A stretch of DNA of 64,000 nucleotides from Dyella monticola (GTDB lineage Bacteria; Pseudomonadota; Gammaproteobacteria; Xanthomonadales; Rhodanobacteraceae), in contig NZ_QRBE01000002.1 of the NCBI RefSeq assembly GCF_003363155.1, positions 62,001-126,000 of the forward strand, in the 5' to 3' direction. The stretch's first letter is position 1. Each line of letters starts with the position of its first letter. Under the pieces are notes generated by a model. That model ran no database searches. It saw nothing but the letters and a program-made list of their open reading frames with translations, and had not been told where the DNA came from. A program made the translations under genes and the position numbers. Positions 45,117-54,516 of the stretch are shown here, piece after piece.

Positions 45117-46115
45117 ATGCCCACTCTCCAGTCCGTCGAAGCGTCGTCATCAAGGCACGAGAGCCTATCGACGGGCACCGCAGCGCGTTCTCGCCATGCA
45201 TCTGTGTTGAAGGCCCTACGTCAATGGATCGATGCGCAGGCCGGTGCGGATACAGACCCCGACCGCGGTGACACGATCGACTGGTTGCGCGCGCTGCCCT
45301 TCGTGGCAATGCACGTGGCTTGTATCGCCGTGATCTGGGTCGGCGTAACGCCTATCGCGTTGATGGTCGCAGGAGCCCTCTACGCCATCCGCATGTTTGC
45401 GCTGACGGGCTTCTACCATCGTTACTTTTCGCACCGAACCTTTCGAACGTCACGCACGGTCCAATTCGTGTTCGCACTCATAGGAGCGACTTGCGTGCAA
45501 CGCGGCCCCCTTTGGTGGGCGGCACATCACCGCCATCATCACCGCCACGCAGACACCCCGCTCGACCCCCATTCACCGGGTATCCGTGGTTTTCTGTGGA
45601 GCCATATAGGCTGGTTCCTGACGACCAGGGCATTTCGTACCGACACGTCCCGGGTACCGGATTTGGCGAAATACCCGGAGCTGCGCTGGCTGGATCGCTA
45701 CGACACGCTTGTACCGATCGCACTTGCAAGCCTCTTATTCGGTCTGGGCACGCTACTGCATCACGCGGCTCCGCACTTGGGGACCGGCGGCGGCCAAATG
45801 CTCGTGTGGGGTTTCTTTGTCTCGACCGTGGTGCTGTTTCATGCGACCGTCACGATCAACTCGCTGGCCCACCGCTTCGGATCGCGTCGTTTCGAAACAC
45901 GGGATGACAGCCGCAACAACCCGTGGTTGGCGCTGATCACCTTCGGCGAAGGGTGGCATAACAACCACCACTTCTACCCGGGGTCGGCGCGGCAAGGGTT
46001 TCGTTGGTGGGAAATCGACCTGACCTACTACGGCCTAAGGTCGATGGCGATGATGGGCCTGGTGCACGATTTGAAACCCGTGCCTGTGTGGGTGGCCTCA
46101 CGGATGAGGAAGTAG
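45117..46115 (+). CDS. acyl-CoA/fatty acid desaturase
   Basis: 332 residues with transmembrane segments and the three histidine boxes HRYFSHR, HHRHHHRHAD and HNNHH of Delta-9-type acyl desaturases. It introduces a double bond into acyl chains in the membrane. It is followed after 2 bp by the flavin oxidase gene, and the run DUF1365-Cfa-DUF2878-DUF1295-Cfa continues the same operon. Desaturase next to cyclopropane synthase fits lipid remodelling under oxidative stress. Confidence 0.92.
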   Translation: MPTLQSVEASSSRHESLSTGTAARSRHASVLKALRQWIDAQAGADTDPDRGDTIDWLRALPFVAMHVACIAVIWVGVTPIALMVAGALYAIRMFALTGFYHRYFSHRTFRTSRTVQFVFALIGATCVQRGPLWWAAHHRHHHRHADTPLDPHSPGIRGFLWSHIGWFLTTRAFRTDTSRVPDLAKYPELRWLDRYDTLVPIALASLLFGLGTLLHHAAPHLGTGGGQMLVWGFFVSTVVLFHATVTINSLAHRFGSRRFETRDDSRNNPWLALITFGEGWHNNHHFYPGSARQGFRWWEIDLTYYGLRSMAMMGLVHDLKPVPVWVASRMRK

Positions 46116-46117
46116 TG

Positions 46118-47407
46118 ATGCGCATCGCCGTGATCGGATCGGGCATTGCGGGGCTTGCCTCCGCGTGGCTGCTGTCCCGCAAACATGCGGTCACGTTGTT
46201 TGAGGCCAATGACTACCTCGGCGGCCATACGCACACCCACGATATCCAACTGCACGGCCAACGCTATGCCGTCGACACCGGCTTTATCGTCTTCAACCCC
46301 GCACATTACCCTTTACTGACCCGTCTGTTCGCCGAACTCGGCGTGGCCTCGCAGTCGACCACCATGAGCTTCTCGGTGCATAGCGAAGCCAGTGGCGTGG
46401 AATACAACGCAACGTCGCTCGACGCATTATTTTGCCAACGCCGAAACCTTTTCTCTCCGCGCTTCATTGGCATGGTGCGCGATCTTCTGCGTTTCTATCG
46501 TGAAGCGCCTTCGCTGCTGCAGGATGACGCGAGCGATCCTACGCTTGGCGATTGGCTTGACGAACGCCGTTACGGCGGCGCCTTCCGGACCGAGCACCTG
46601 GTACCGATGGCCTCGGCGCTGTGGTCGTCGCCGCCGCGGGATATCCTGGCGTTTCCGGCGCGCTATCTCGCCCATTTCATGGCGAACCACCACATGCTCC
46701 AAGTGAGCGGCCGGCCTGAATGGCGCGCGGTGAAAGGCGGGTCTCGCAGCTATGTTCATGCACTGCGCAAGGGCTGGCACGTGCAAGAGCGTCTGGGTTG
46801 TCCGGTGTTATCCGTGCATCGCCGACCGGACGGCGTGGCCGTCCGCACGGAGGAAGGCATCGACCAGTACGACCATGTCGTGATGGCCTGTCACAGCGAT
46901 CAGGCGCTCCGCGCGCTGGTCAATCCCAGCCCAAGCGAACATCGCATTCTTGGCGCCATGACCTATCAAGCGAATGACGTGGTGCTGCACACGGATGCAA
47001 CGTTGCTACCGCGCAACAAAAAAGCGTGGGCCGCGTGGAATGCCTTCGTGCCAAAAGATGCCCATGATGCCTGTACGGTGAGCTACTGCATGAATCTGCT
47101 GCAGGGCATCGAAGCACCGGAACCTCTCGTCGTAACGCTTAACCGCACGGACGCGATCGACCCGGCCAAAATCGTGCGGCGCATGCATTACGACCACCCG
47201 GTCTACACGCGTGCGTCAGTCGCCGCACGGCAGCGCAAGGCGGAAATCCAAGGCCAGCAACGCACCTGGTTCGCGGGGGCCTATTGGGGCTGGGGTTTCC
47301 ACGAAGACGGCATGCGCAGCGCCGTGGACGTCGCTCGCGAGCTCGGCGTGCCCTGGACGGCCGGCGTGCAGCCGGCGGATGCCACAGCGATAGAGCAGAT
47401 GGCATGA
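46118..47407 (+). CDS. FAD/NAD(P)-binding amine-oxidase-type flavoprotein
   Basis: 429 residues. The FAD motif is MRIAVIGSGIAGLASAWLLSRKHAVTLFEANDYLGGHTHT. The C-terminal FAD contact is WFAGAYWGWGFHEDGMRSAVDVARELG. It matches the flavin amine oxidase regularly found beside DUF1365 and Cfa in the RpoE-ChrR regulon. The exact reaction is unknown. The start follows the desaturase stop by 2 bp, and its end overlaps the DUF1365 start by ATGA. Confidence 0.92.
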   Translation: MRIAVIGSGIAGLASAWLLSRKHAVTLFEANDYLGGHTHTHDIQLHGQRYAVDTGFIVFNPAHYPLLTRLFAELGVASQSTTMSFSVHSEASGVEYNATSLDALFCQRRNLFSPRFIGMVRDLLRFYREAPSLLQDDASDPTLGDWLDERRYGGAFRTEHLVPMASALWSSPPRDILAFPARYLAHFMANHHMLQVSGRPEWRAVKGGSRSYVHALRKGWHVQERLGCPVLSVHRRPDGVAVRTEEGIDQYDHVVMACHSDQALRALVNPSPSEHRILGAMTYQANDVVLHTDATLLPRNKKAWAAWNAFVPKDAHDACTVSYCMNLLQGIEAPEPLVVTLNRTDAIDPAKIVRRMHYDHPVYTRASVAARQRKAEIQGQQRTWFAGAYWGWGFHEDGMRSAVDVARELGVPWTAGVQPADATAIEQMA

Positions 47408-48198
47408 ACATGGCCCTGCAGAACGCAGAACGTCCCACCATGAGCGCCGTCTACGAAGGTGTCGTACGGCATCGGCGCCTCGCCCCGCATCCGCATGCAT
47501 TTCACTATCGGATCGCGCAGCTCTACCTGGACCTGGACGAGATCGATCGCCTATTCGCGGCACGTCGGCTCTGGTCGGTGAACCGCCGCAACGTCGCGGA
47601 GTTTCGTCGCAGTGATTACCTTGGCCCTCTCGATGCGCCTCTTTCTGAAGCGGTACGCCGCACGGTCGCCAGCGCTACGGGCGAATGGCCAGCCGGACCG
47701 ATCCGCATGCTTACGCATTTGCGGTATTTCGGCCACATATTCAATCCGGTGACCTTCTATTACTGCTATGCCGCCGATGGCTCGACGTTGGTGGCGATCG
47801 TCGCCGAAATCACCAACACGCCATGGAAAGAGCGTCATGCGTATGTGCTGCTCGTCGATGCGGCGCATAGGCACGGCTGCGCCTTCGCCTGGGCGTTTTC
47901 CAAAACGTTTCACGTGTCGCCGTTCATGCCCATGGAGCGGGACTACGCCTGGCGCTTCACCGCACCTGGCGAAACCCTGCACGTTCACATGGACGTGCTG
48001 AACGAAGGCCAGCGCGAATTCGATGCGCACCTCAGCCTGACCCGGCGCCCGCTGGATGGCACCGCACTAGCCACGGTGCTGTGGCGCTACCCCTTGATGA
48101 CGATGCAAGTCGTCGGCGCCATCCATTGGCATGCACTGCGGCTATGGCTCAAACATAACCCGGTGTATGCGCACCACCATCTTTCGCGAGGTTCATGA
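47404..48198 (+). CDS. DUF1365 family protein
   Basis: 264 residues. It opens SAVYEGVVRHRRLAPHPHAFHYRIAQLYLDLDEIDRL, the DUF1365 signature; later segments are NPVTFYYCYAADGSTLVAIVAEITNTPW and FHVSPFMPMERDYAW. The function is not established, but the gene nearly always sits with flavin oxidase and Cfa. In other species this gene group takes part in furan fatty acid formation or related modification of unsaturated lipids. Start and stop both overlap neighbours by ATGA. Confidence 0.92.
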   Translation: MNMALQNAERPTMSAVYEGVVRHRRLAPHPHAFHYRIAQLYLDLDEIDRLFAARRLWSVNRRNVAEFRRSDYLGPLDAPLSEAVRRTVASATGEWPAGPIRMLTHLRYFGHIFNPVTFYYCYAADGSTLVAIVAEITNTPWKERHAYVLLVDAAHRHGCAFAWAFSKTFHVSPFMPMERDYAWRFTAPGETLHVHMDVLNEGQREFDAHLSLTRRPLDGTALATVLWRYPLMTMQVVGAIHWHALRLWLKHNPVYAHHHLSRGS

Positions 48199-49454
48199 TG
48201 AACGCCATCGTTGATAGTCCCCGTCCGTCCGCGGTGGGCGCCGCCACTCGACTTCTTCGGGCCGGCCTTCTCAAGCAGATGATGCGGTTGCGCCACGGCC
48301 GATTGACCTTGCGTGATGCCCTGGGTACAGAGGAATGTGGCATACCCGCCTCGCAGCATCCCGATCTGTCGGTCGACCTCCACATCAGGGACGTGGACTT
48401 CTACCGCAGGGTCGCCACGCATGGGAGTGTCGGCGCGGGCGAGGCCTATATGTACGGGTTGTGGGAATGCGACGAGTTGGTCGCTCTGGTGCGACTACTG
48501 GTGCGCAATCGCGACCTGCTCGATGCGATGGAAACGGGTCTGGCGCGCCTCGGCGGCTGGGCAATGCGCGTATGGCACACGCTACGGCGCAATACCCGCC
48601 ATGGCAGCCGGCGCAATATCGCCGCCCATTACGATCTGGGCAACGCGTTCTTCCAACTCTTTCTCTCGCCGGACCTCATGTACTCATCGGCGCTCTGGGA
48701 GAGCGATGTCGATACCTTGGAATCGGCCTCAACCCGGAAACTCCACCGCATCTGCGAGCGCCTGCAGCTGACATCAAGTGACCGCGTGGTGGAAATCGGC
48801 ACAGGCTGGGGTGGTTTCGCGCTCCACGCGGCGGCCCATTACGGTTGCCATGTCACCACAACCACGATCTCGCAAGAGCAGCATGCGCTAGCCACGCGAC
48901 GCGTGGCCGAGGCCGGGTTGTCCGACAAGGTCACCGTGCTGCTGAAGGATTACCGCGATCTCGATGGACAGTACGACAAGCTCGTCTCGATCGAAATGGT
49001 CGAGGCCATCGGCGCGGAATTTCTCGATACGTATTTTGCACAGATATCGCGGCTCCTGAAACCGAACGGACTCGCTGTGCTGCAGGCCATTACAATCGAA
49101 GATCACCGCTACGCACACGCATTGAAGTCGGTCGATTTCATTAAGCGCTTTATTTTTCCGGGCAGCTTCATTCCATCGATTCAGGCGCTGCTGACCGCCA
49201 AGACGCGCAGCAGCGACCTGGCGCTGATCGAACTCAGCGATTTTGGTCTCTCTTACGCAAAGACCCTCAAGGCGTGGCGAGAGCGCTTTCTGCAGCAGCG
49301 CGAACGCGTGCGGCAGCAAGGCTTTGATGAGCGCTTCATTCGGATGTGGGAGTTTTACCTTGCCTATTGCGAAGGCGGATTTCGCGAGCGCTCGATCGGC
49401 GTCGCGCATCTGGTACTCGCTAAACCCGGTTATCGCGCTCCGCACAGCGCGTAG
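48195..49454 (+). CDS. cfa: cyclopropane-fatty-acyl-phospholipid synthase family methyltransferase 1
   Basis: 419 residues, full length for Cfa. The N-terminal lipid-binding part precedes AHYDLGNAFFQLFLSPDLMYSSALWE, the SAM-binding VVEIGTGWGGFALHAAAHYGC, EMVEAIGAEFLDTYF, and IQAITIEDHRY-like segments, with Cys in the late YCEGGF (bicarbonate-site Cys). It methylates double bonds of membrane lipids using SAM. ATGA overlap with DUF1365. A second, shorter Cfa-like gene lies 1.3 kb downstream in the same operon. Confidence 0.9.
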   Translation: MMNAIVDSPRPSAVGAATRLLRAGLLKQMMRLRHGRLTLRDALGTEECGIPASQHPDLSVDLHIRDVDFYRRVATHGSVGAGEAYMYGLWECDELVALVRLLVRNRDLLDAMETGLARLGGWAMRVWHTLRRNTRHGSRRNIAAHYDLGNAFFQLFLSPDLMYSSALWESDVDTLESASTRKLHRICERLQLTSSDRVVEIGTGWGGFALHAAAHYGCHVTTTTISQEQHALATRRVAEAGLSDKVTVLLKDYRDLDGQYDKLVSIEMVEAIGAEFLDTYFAQISRLLKPNGLAVLQAITIEDHRYAHALKSVDFIKRFIFPGSFIPSIQALLTAKTRSSDLALIELSDFGLSYAKTLKAWRERFLQQRERVRQQGFDERFIRMWEFYLAYCEGGFRERSIGVAHLVLAKPGYRAPHSA

Positions 49455-49474
49455 ATGCAGGGAACGTTTCGCTG

Positions 49475-50002
49475 ATGTTCTGGATCACGCTTATCGTTTA
49501 TGAGGCCGTGTGGTTCTGCGCTGTAAGCGGTGCAGGCCATGGCCTTGCATGGCCTGGCCTCGCGGCCGCCTCCATCTTCGTCGCATGGCGCCTCTGGCTG
49601 TCGCGGCATCGCGCGGCCGAATGTCGTCTGCTCGTGGTATCGCTAGCACTCGGTGCGGTGCTGGAAACCTGCTGGGTGCGGGCGGGATGGATTGCGTACG
49701 CCGCGCCGTGGTCGGTGATGCCTGCGCCGGCATGGATCCTCGCGCTCTGGGCCTGTTTCGCACTCACGATCATGTCGCTGTTTGGCTATCTGCAATCGCG
49801 TCCGCCATTGGCCGCCCTGCTCGGGGCCATCGGTGGACCGCTTTCGTACGCTGCGGCTTCCCACGGTTGGCACGCGGTTCGTGTGGTGCCTCCTTCCTGG
49901 CATGCCTGGTGTGCACTCGCCGCGGGCTGGGCCCTGGTATTGCCGTTGCTTACGACGCTGGCTCGTCGCTGGACCCGTATGCCGGTGCGGAGTGCCCGAT
50001 GA
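49475..50002 (+). CDS. DUF2878 family membrane protein
   Basis: 175 residues with about five hydrophobic helices; the order matches DUF2878: WITLIVYEAVWFCAVSGAGHG, then LVVSLALGAVLETCWVRAGWIAYAAP and WILALWACFALTIM. The function is unknown. It is a frequent member of the desaturase / Cfa / DUF1295 cluster. Its stop overlaps the DUF1295 start (ATGA). Confidence 0.87.
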   Translation: MFWITLIVYEAVWFCAVSGAGHGLAWPGLAAASIFVAWRLWLSRHRAAECRLLVVSLALGAVLETCWVRAGWIAYAAPWSVMPAPAWILALWACFALTIMSLFGYLQSRPPLAALLGAIGGPLSYAAASHGWHAVRVVPPSWHAWCALAAGWALVLPLLTTLARRWTRMPVRSAR

Positions 50003-50793
50003 ACCCATGGACCACGTTGCTGCTGCTCTGGCTGCTTGCCGCGGGAATGATGACGCTTGGTTGGCGCTGGCAGGTGAAACACATCAATGCGGGAATCGTC
50101 GATGTCCTGTGGGCATCGGGCTTGGCGGGCAGCGCCCTGTTGCTGGCATCGCTGGGCCATGGCACCCCGTTGCCGCGCCTCACGGTGGCGATCTTCGGTG
50201 GAACATGGGGACTGCGCTTGGCCATACATCTATGGCGGCGTGTCAAGGGCGAACGCGAAGATGGCCGATACCGTTATCTGCGGGAACACTGGCAGGGCAA
50301 TCAGGCCAAGTTCTTCGCTTTCTTCCAGTTCCAAGCGGCGTTGATCGTGCTATTTGCGCTGCCCTTTCTAGCGGTGGCCGCCAATACATGCCTGAGTCGG
50401 CTCAGCCTGGTCGGCGGTCTTGCGGTCTGGGTTGTGTCGGTACTGGGCGAGGCGATCGCCGATCGTCAACTCGCTCGTTTTCGCGCCGATCCCACCCATC
50501 GCGGCGGTGTCTGCAGCATTGGTTTGTGGCGTTATTCGCGACACCCTAATTATTTCTTTGAATGGCTGCACTGGTTTGCGTATGTACTGCTGGCAATAGG
50601 TTCGCCGTTGGCATGGCTGGCATGGGCTGGGCCGATGGTGATGTTCGTGTTCCTGCGTTGGATCAGCGGGATACCGTTTACCGAGGCGCAGGCGCTACGT
50701 ACACGCGGCGATGCTTATCGCCGCTACCAGCAAAGCACGCCCATGCTGTTTCCATGGTTCCCCAAATCCGCTCGCAAAGGATCCCGCGCATGA
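49999..50793 (+). CDS. DUF1295 (steroid-reductase/ICMT-like) membrane protein
   Basis: 264 residues with about six helices. The C-terminal part CSIGLWRYSRHPNYFFEWLHWFAYVL is the hallmark of DUF1295 and the steroid 5-alpha-reductase/isoprenylcysteine methyltransferase C-terminal fold, which binds NADPH or SAM. It probably reduces or methylates a lipid. It starts as ATGA with DUF2878 and ends as ATGA with the second Cfa. Confidence 0.9.
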   Translation: MNPWTTLLLLWLLAAGMMTLGWRWQVKHINAGIVDVLWASGLAGSALLLASLGHGTPLPRLTVAIFGGTWGLRLAIHLWRRVKGEREDGRYRYLREHWQGNQAKFFAFFQFQAALIVLFALPFLAVAANTCLSRLSLVGGLAVWVVSVLGEAIADRQLARFRADPTHRGGVCSIGLWRYSRHPNYFFEWLHWFAYVLLAIGSPLAWLAWAGPMVMFVFLRWISGIPFTEAQALRTRGDAYRRYQQSTPMLFPWFPKSARKGSRA

Positions 50794-51869
50794 ATACCTT
50801 GTCTGTCGACACGTCGTTGCACGTCGCCGATCGGCCGGCTTCCGGCCTGCTGGGGCTCGCCGAGCGCGGCCTCATCCCGGATGGTCTGCTGCGTTATGGC
50901 ATTCGCCAGCACTGCGCACTGCGCCTTCGTGAGCAACGCATCGGTGGCACCAGTGCGCAGGCGAACCGTTTTCAACGCATGATCGAAGAGCTTCGGCATA
51001 GCCCCATCGCGATTCATACCGATGCGGCCAATGCACAGCATTACGAATTGCCCGCCGAGTTCTTCAAGCTATGTCTCGGGCCACACCTCAAATACTCAGG
51101 TTGTTACTATCCGACCGGGGACGAGTCCCTTGCGGAGGCCGAACAGGCCATGCTGACGCTCTACGGTGAGCGCGCCGACCTCGCCAACGGCCAATCGATT
51201 CTGGAACTCGGTTGCGGCTGGGGCTCACTGACCTTGTGGATGGCAGAACGTTATCCCGCCGCTCGCATCACCGCCGTGTCCAACTCGCAGCGGCAGCGAG
51301 CGCATATCGAGGCCGAATGCCTCAAGCGGGGCCTGTTCAATGTGCGAGTCATCACCCACGACGTCAACACACTACAGCTCGAAGCGGCGCAGTTCGATCG
51401 TTGCGTTTCGGTGGAAATGTTCGAGCACATGCGCAACTACGGACAGTTGATGGGACGAATCGCTTCGTGGCTGAAGCCCAAAGGTAAATTGTTTGTGCAC
51501 ATCTTTGCCCACCGCACGCTGATGTATCCGTTTGAAACAACTGGCAACGACAACTGGATGGGCCTGCATTTTTTCACCGGCGGATTGATGCCCTCCACCG
51601 ACACCTTGCTATGGTTTCAGCAGGATTTGTCGCTGGAACACCGTTGGCTAGTCGATGGTACGCACTACCAGCGCACCGCCAATCACTGGTTGGAGCGCCA
51701 GGACGACCAACGAGGCCAAGTCATGAAGGTGCTCACGCACGCCTATGGCGCCAAGGCCCCGCTTTGGTTTCAGCGCTGGCGCATGTTCTGGATGGCTTGC
51801 GCCGAATTATTCGGCTACGCCAGCGGACAGGAGTGGCAGATCGCTCACTATCGGTTCGCCCGTCGATAA
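50790..51869 (+). CDS. Cfa-like SAM-dependent methyltransferase 2
   Basis: 359 residues. AQHYELPAEFFKLCLGPHLKYSGCYYP and ILELGCGWGSLTLWMAERYPAARI give the SAM site, followed by CVSVEMFEHMRNYGQLM and HIFAHRTLMYPFE. It is shorter than cfa at 48195 because the N-terminal lipid-binding domain is reduced. In furan-fatty-acid pathways a Cfa-like enzyme (UfaM) works with a desaturase-type UfaD, so it may methylate a modified unsaturated lipid. ATGA start with DUF1295. Confidence 0.88.
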   Translation: MNTLSVDTSLHVADRPASGLLGLAERGLIPDGLLRYGIRQHCALRLREQRIGGTSAQANRFQRMIEELRHSPIAIHTDAANAQHYELPAEFFKLCLGPHLKYSGCYYPTGDESLAEAEQAMLTLYGERADLANGQSILELGCGWGSLTLWMAERYPAARITAVSNSQRQRAHIEAECLKRGLFNVRVITHDVNTLQLEAAQFDRCVSVEMFEHMRNYGQLMGRIASWLKPKGKLFVHIFAHRTLMYPFETTGNDNWMGLHFFTGGLMPSTDTLLWFQQDLSLEHRWLVDGTHYQRTANHWLERQDDQRGQVMKVLTHAYGAKAPLWFQRWRMFWMACAELFGYASGQEWQIAHYRFARR

Positions 51870-51898
51870 GCGACTCCTTCCCGCTTAGGAGAAACACC

Positions 51899-52465
51899 AT
51901 GCGACTGTCCAACTCACTGTTTTTCGCCTGTGGATTTATAGTGGCGTCGACGGGCGCTGGCGCAAGGAGCCTGCCGCCGGTCCAGCCGGTCAACCATGTG
52001 GATCTCACCCGCTTCATGGGTACGTGGTATGTGATCGCGACGATCCCCACGCGCTTTGAAAAGAACGCCTATAACGCGGTGGAAACCTATACGTTGCAGC
52101 CCGACGGAAATGTCTACACGGCCTTCCGCTTCAATAACGGCGGCTTCGGTGCGCCGGAAAAGAAAATCCACTCGCTCGGTATCGTCAAGGCCAACACCGG
52201 TAATGCGATCTGGGGGGTGCAACTGTTTTGGCCACTGCGAGCGCAGTACATCGTGGCTTATCTGAGTCAGGACTACCGCGAGACCATTGTGGCGCGTGAT
52301 GCCCGCGATTACACGTGGGTGATGGCCCGCACTCCGACCATCTCTCCGCATGACTACGCCGTGCTTATCGATAAAGTGAAAGCACTGGGGTATGACATAT
52401 CGAAAATTCGAAAAGTACCGCAGCGTTGGTCGAGCGACATTGTCGGCAAGGCAGGAGGCAACTAG
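51899..52465 (+). CDS. secreted lipocalin (Blc-like)
   Basis: 188 residues. A signal peptide (MRLSNSLFFACGFIVASTGAGA) is followed by HVDLTRFMGTWYVIATIPTRFEKNAYNAVETYTLQPDGNV, with the lipocalin G-x-W, and YIVAYLSQDYRETIVARDARDYTWVMARTP. It lies 29 bp after the second Cfa gene with its own AGGAGA site. It likely carries lipids in the periplasm or at the outer membrane and closes the lipid-remodelling operon. Confidence 0.9.
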   Translation: MRLSNSLFFACGFIVASTGAGARSLPPVQPVNHVDLTRFMGTWYVIATIPTRFEKNAYNAVETYTLQPDGNVYTAFRFNNGGFGAPEKKIHSLGIVKANTGNAIWGVQLFWPLRAQYIVAYLSQDYRETIVARDARDYTWVMARTPTISPHDYAVLIDKVKALGYDISKIRKVPQRWSSDIVGKAGGN

Positions 52466-52580
52466 AACAGTTCACCGCACGATCGCTATAGACGCGTTCC
52501 CTTAGCGATTACGCGCACGTGTTGATAGATACTTCCACGTCACGGATCAACGTCATGCTTCGTTATACGGGTTATCTTTT

Positions 52581-53249
52581 ATGCTTACCGTTCATCATTT
52601 GAACAACTCCCGCTCGCAGCGCGTACTCTGGCTGCTTGAAGAGCTCGCCGTACCTTACGAGGTCTGTTATTACCAACGTGACCCCAAAACCATGCTTGCG
52701 CCGCCCGAGCTGCGCACGATTCATCCGTTAGGCAAGTCGCCGATCGTCGTGGACGAGGGAAGGACGCTTGCCGAATCAAGCGCCATCATTGAGTACCTCA
52801 TTGAGCGCTACGGTGATGGTCGCCTCGCGCCGGCCCCAAATACTCCTGAGCGCTTGCGTTACACCTACTGGCTGCACTACGCGGAAGGTTCGGCGATGCC
52901 GCTGCTGCTTTTGAAGCTCGTTGCCGCACGCATCGCAACAGCGCCTACGCCTTTCTTCACCCAGTTGATTGCACGTAAGATCTCAGAGAAATTGCAATCG
53001 AGCTTCGTCGACCCGCAGCTTCAACTGCATCTGTCCTATATCGATAACTCCCTTGCCGCCACCGGATGGTTCGTCGGCGATACGTTCAGCGCGGCCGACA
53101 TTCAGATGAGCTTTCCCCTCGAGGCGGCATTGGCACGCGGTAGGGGTGAAAAATTTCCTCACGTCGCCGCGTTCATCACGCGCATCCAAAAGCGCCCGGC
53201 GTATCAGCGCGCGCTGGAACGTGGCGGCCTCTATGATCTCTCGCGTTAA
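52581..53249 (+). CDS. glutathione S-transferase
   Basis: 222 residues. The thioredoxin-like N-terminal domain has MLTVHHLNNSRSQRVLWLLEELAVPYEV and HPLGKSPIVVDEGRTLAESSAIIEYL (cis-Pro and E-S glutathione contacts). The helical C-terminal domain includes FVGDTFSAADIQMSFPLEAAL. It detoxifies electrophiles or peroxides with glutathione. It lies 115 bp after the lipocalin, and GST genes are known members of RpoE-ChrR-type regulons, so it may be co-regulated. Confidence 0.92.
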   Translation: MLTVHHLNNSRSQRVLWLLEELAVPYEVCYYQRDPKTMLAPPELRTIHPLGKSPIVVDEGRTLAESSAIIEYLIERYGDGRLAPAPNTPERLRYTYWLHYAEGSAMPLLLLKLVAARIATAPTPFFTQLIARKISEKLQSSFVDPQLQLHLSYIDNSLAATGWFVGDTFSAADIQMSFPLEAALARGRGEKFPHVAAFITRIQKRPAYQRALERGGLYDLSR

Positions 53250-53497
53250 TGGGTAATGGAAATCAGAGCTACATCGTGTCCATGATCGAGCGCTGAGCCG
53301 TGACATGAACATTCGACTCCTGCAAACCCGGGCAAGCTTTTCGCGAGGCACGGGGTTGACCGCTTCGAATATCCGCAATCTGGTGAGCCACTTTGTATCT
53401 CCCCTTGTCTGACTACGTCGGTGGGCTTCTTGTCATACCGGGTATGCCATGAGACCTACCTGAGGTTCAAAGGCCGGCACGGCCGGAGTCAATACCT

Positions 53498-53866
53498 ATG
53501 TGGAGAGTGCTTCTCGTTGAAGATGACCCCGATGTCGCCGCAAGCACCAAGGCGACTCTTGAACACCTGGGTTACTTCGTCATCCTGGCAAGCGATGGCC
53601 ATCAAGGATTTGAGCTCATCGCCAGCGAGCAACCGGACATAGTGGTCACAGATGAGATGATGCCGGTGATGTCGGGTTTCGAAATGGTTGAACGCGCGCG
53701 GGAAGCCCATTACAAAGGCTTCGTCGTCGTATGCAGTGCTATCTCCGAATCAGGCGTTCGTAACCGCCAAGCTCGCTACGACGCTTTTCTTCAGAAACCC
53801 TATCGCGTGCAAGACATCGCGTCGATACTGAACATGTTGCGAGCGATATCTGATGGTGCTAAGTAG
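53498..53866 (+). CDS. receiver-only response regulator
   Basis: 122 residues forming a single receiver domain: WRVLLVEDDPDVAAST (acidic pair), IVVTDEMMPVMSGFEMV (phospho-Asp), VVVCSAISE and FLQKPYRVQDIASIL (Lys). There is no output domain, so it acts by protein contact, as CheY or Spo0F do. It might receive phosphate from the HWE kinase at 41322, but distance makes this a guess. A similar complete receiver lies at 63490. Confidence 0.88.
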   Translation: MWRVLLVEDDPDVAASTKATLEHLGYFVILASDGHQGFELIASEQPDIVVTDEMMPVMSGFEMVERAREAHYKGFVVVCSAISESGVRNRQARYDAFLQKPYRVQDIASILNMLRAISDGAK

Positions 53867-53998
53867 ATATTCAACTGTCGACCGATACCTTGAGAAATGG
53901 AACTTCCAGGATAGTTCGTAACCACGCTCCATGGCCTTACGGTTATGGTAGCGACCCATCTCGGAGTCCAATATCGATCGGCTTTCCAAAATTAAAAG

Positions 53999-54346
53999 TC
54001 AAGGGGTCGGAACGATGCAAGTGACCAAGTACGTTCCTGCCCTAGTACGTTCGTAAAGGCAGCTCCCGTTTTTCGCCGCCATCTTGTTGACGATGCGCGC
54101 CCATACCGTATCGCGCGCGGAGTACGTACAGAGCATCTCTATGCCTTTCTCACCGTAAGGTAGAAAATCCAGTTCTGGCATCTCGTCTGACGTGATCTCG
54201 AATAAATGCGTGCCACCTTGTTTGAGGATGACTTCAAGGTTGGCCGCCTTGGAACGATGATAGACAGTCATATGCGGTTTGATGGAAAGATCAGTGGTAA
54301 GCTCGTTGTCTGCATATGCGACAGGTCCGCAAAGGAATGTCGTCAT
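53999..54346 (-). CDS. small possibly secreted hypothetical protein
   Basis: 115 residues; the start is fixed by an in-frame TAG two codons upstream. The short N-terminus (MTTFLCGPVAYADNEL) could be a degenerate signal peptide with an A-x-A-like cut. The rest (HMTVYHRSKAANLEVILKQGGTHLFEITSDEMPELDFLPYGEKGIEML) suggests a beta-rich domain of unknown family. Several Cys occur near the end. Confidence 0.5.
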   Translation of the reverse strand: MTTFLCGPVAYADNELTTDLSIKPHMTVYHRSKAANLEVILKQGGTHLFEITSDEMPELDFLPYGEKGIEMLCTYSARDTVWARIVNKMAAKNGSCLYERTRAGTYLVTCIVPTP

Positions 54347-54357
54347 TGGTGCCTATT

Positions 54358-54516
54358 ATGAATGCGTTTGTGGTCGAAGACGACCCCATGCTGTCCTCAA
54401 CGCTGATGGACGTATTGGTTGCGTTCGGGATTACGGTTATCGGTCCCGCTAGGGACATACCGAGTGCGTTCGCTTGGCCGGATAGCCATAAGATCGTTAC
54501 CGGTCGCAATAGGTAG
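54358..54516 (+). pseudogene. N-terminal fragment of a receiver domain
   Basis: The first about 40 residues, with AFVVEDDPMLSSTLMDVL, closely parallel the complete receiver at 63490 (KAFLVEDQPMVASTLKDAL) and continue FGITVIGPARDIPSAFAW. Similarity ends near 54480 and a stop follows after 12 unrelated residues. It is therefore a truncated receiver gene lacking the phospho-Asp. It overlaps a minus-strand hypothetical fragment tail to tail. Confidence 0.75.
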
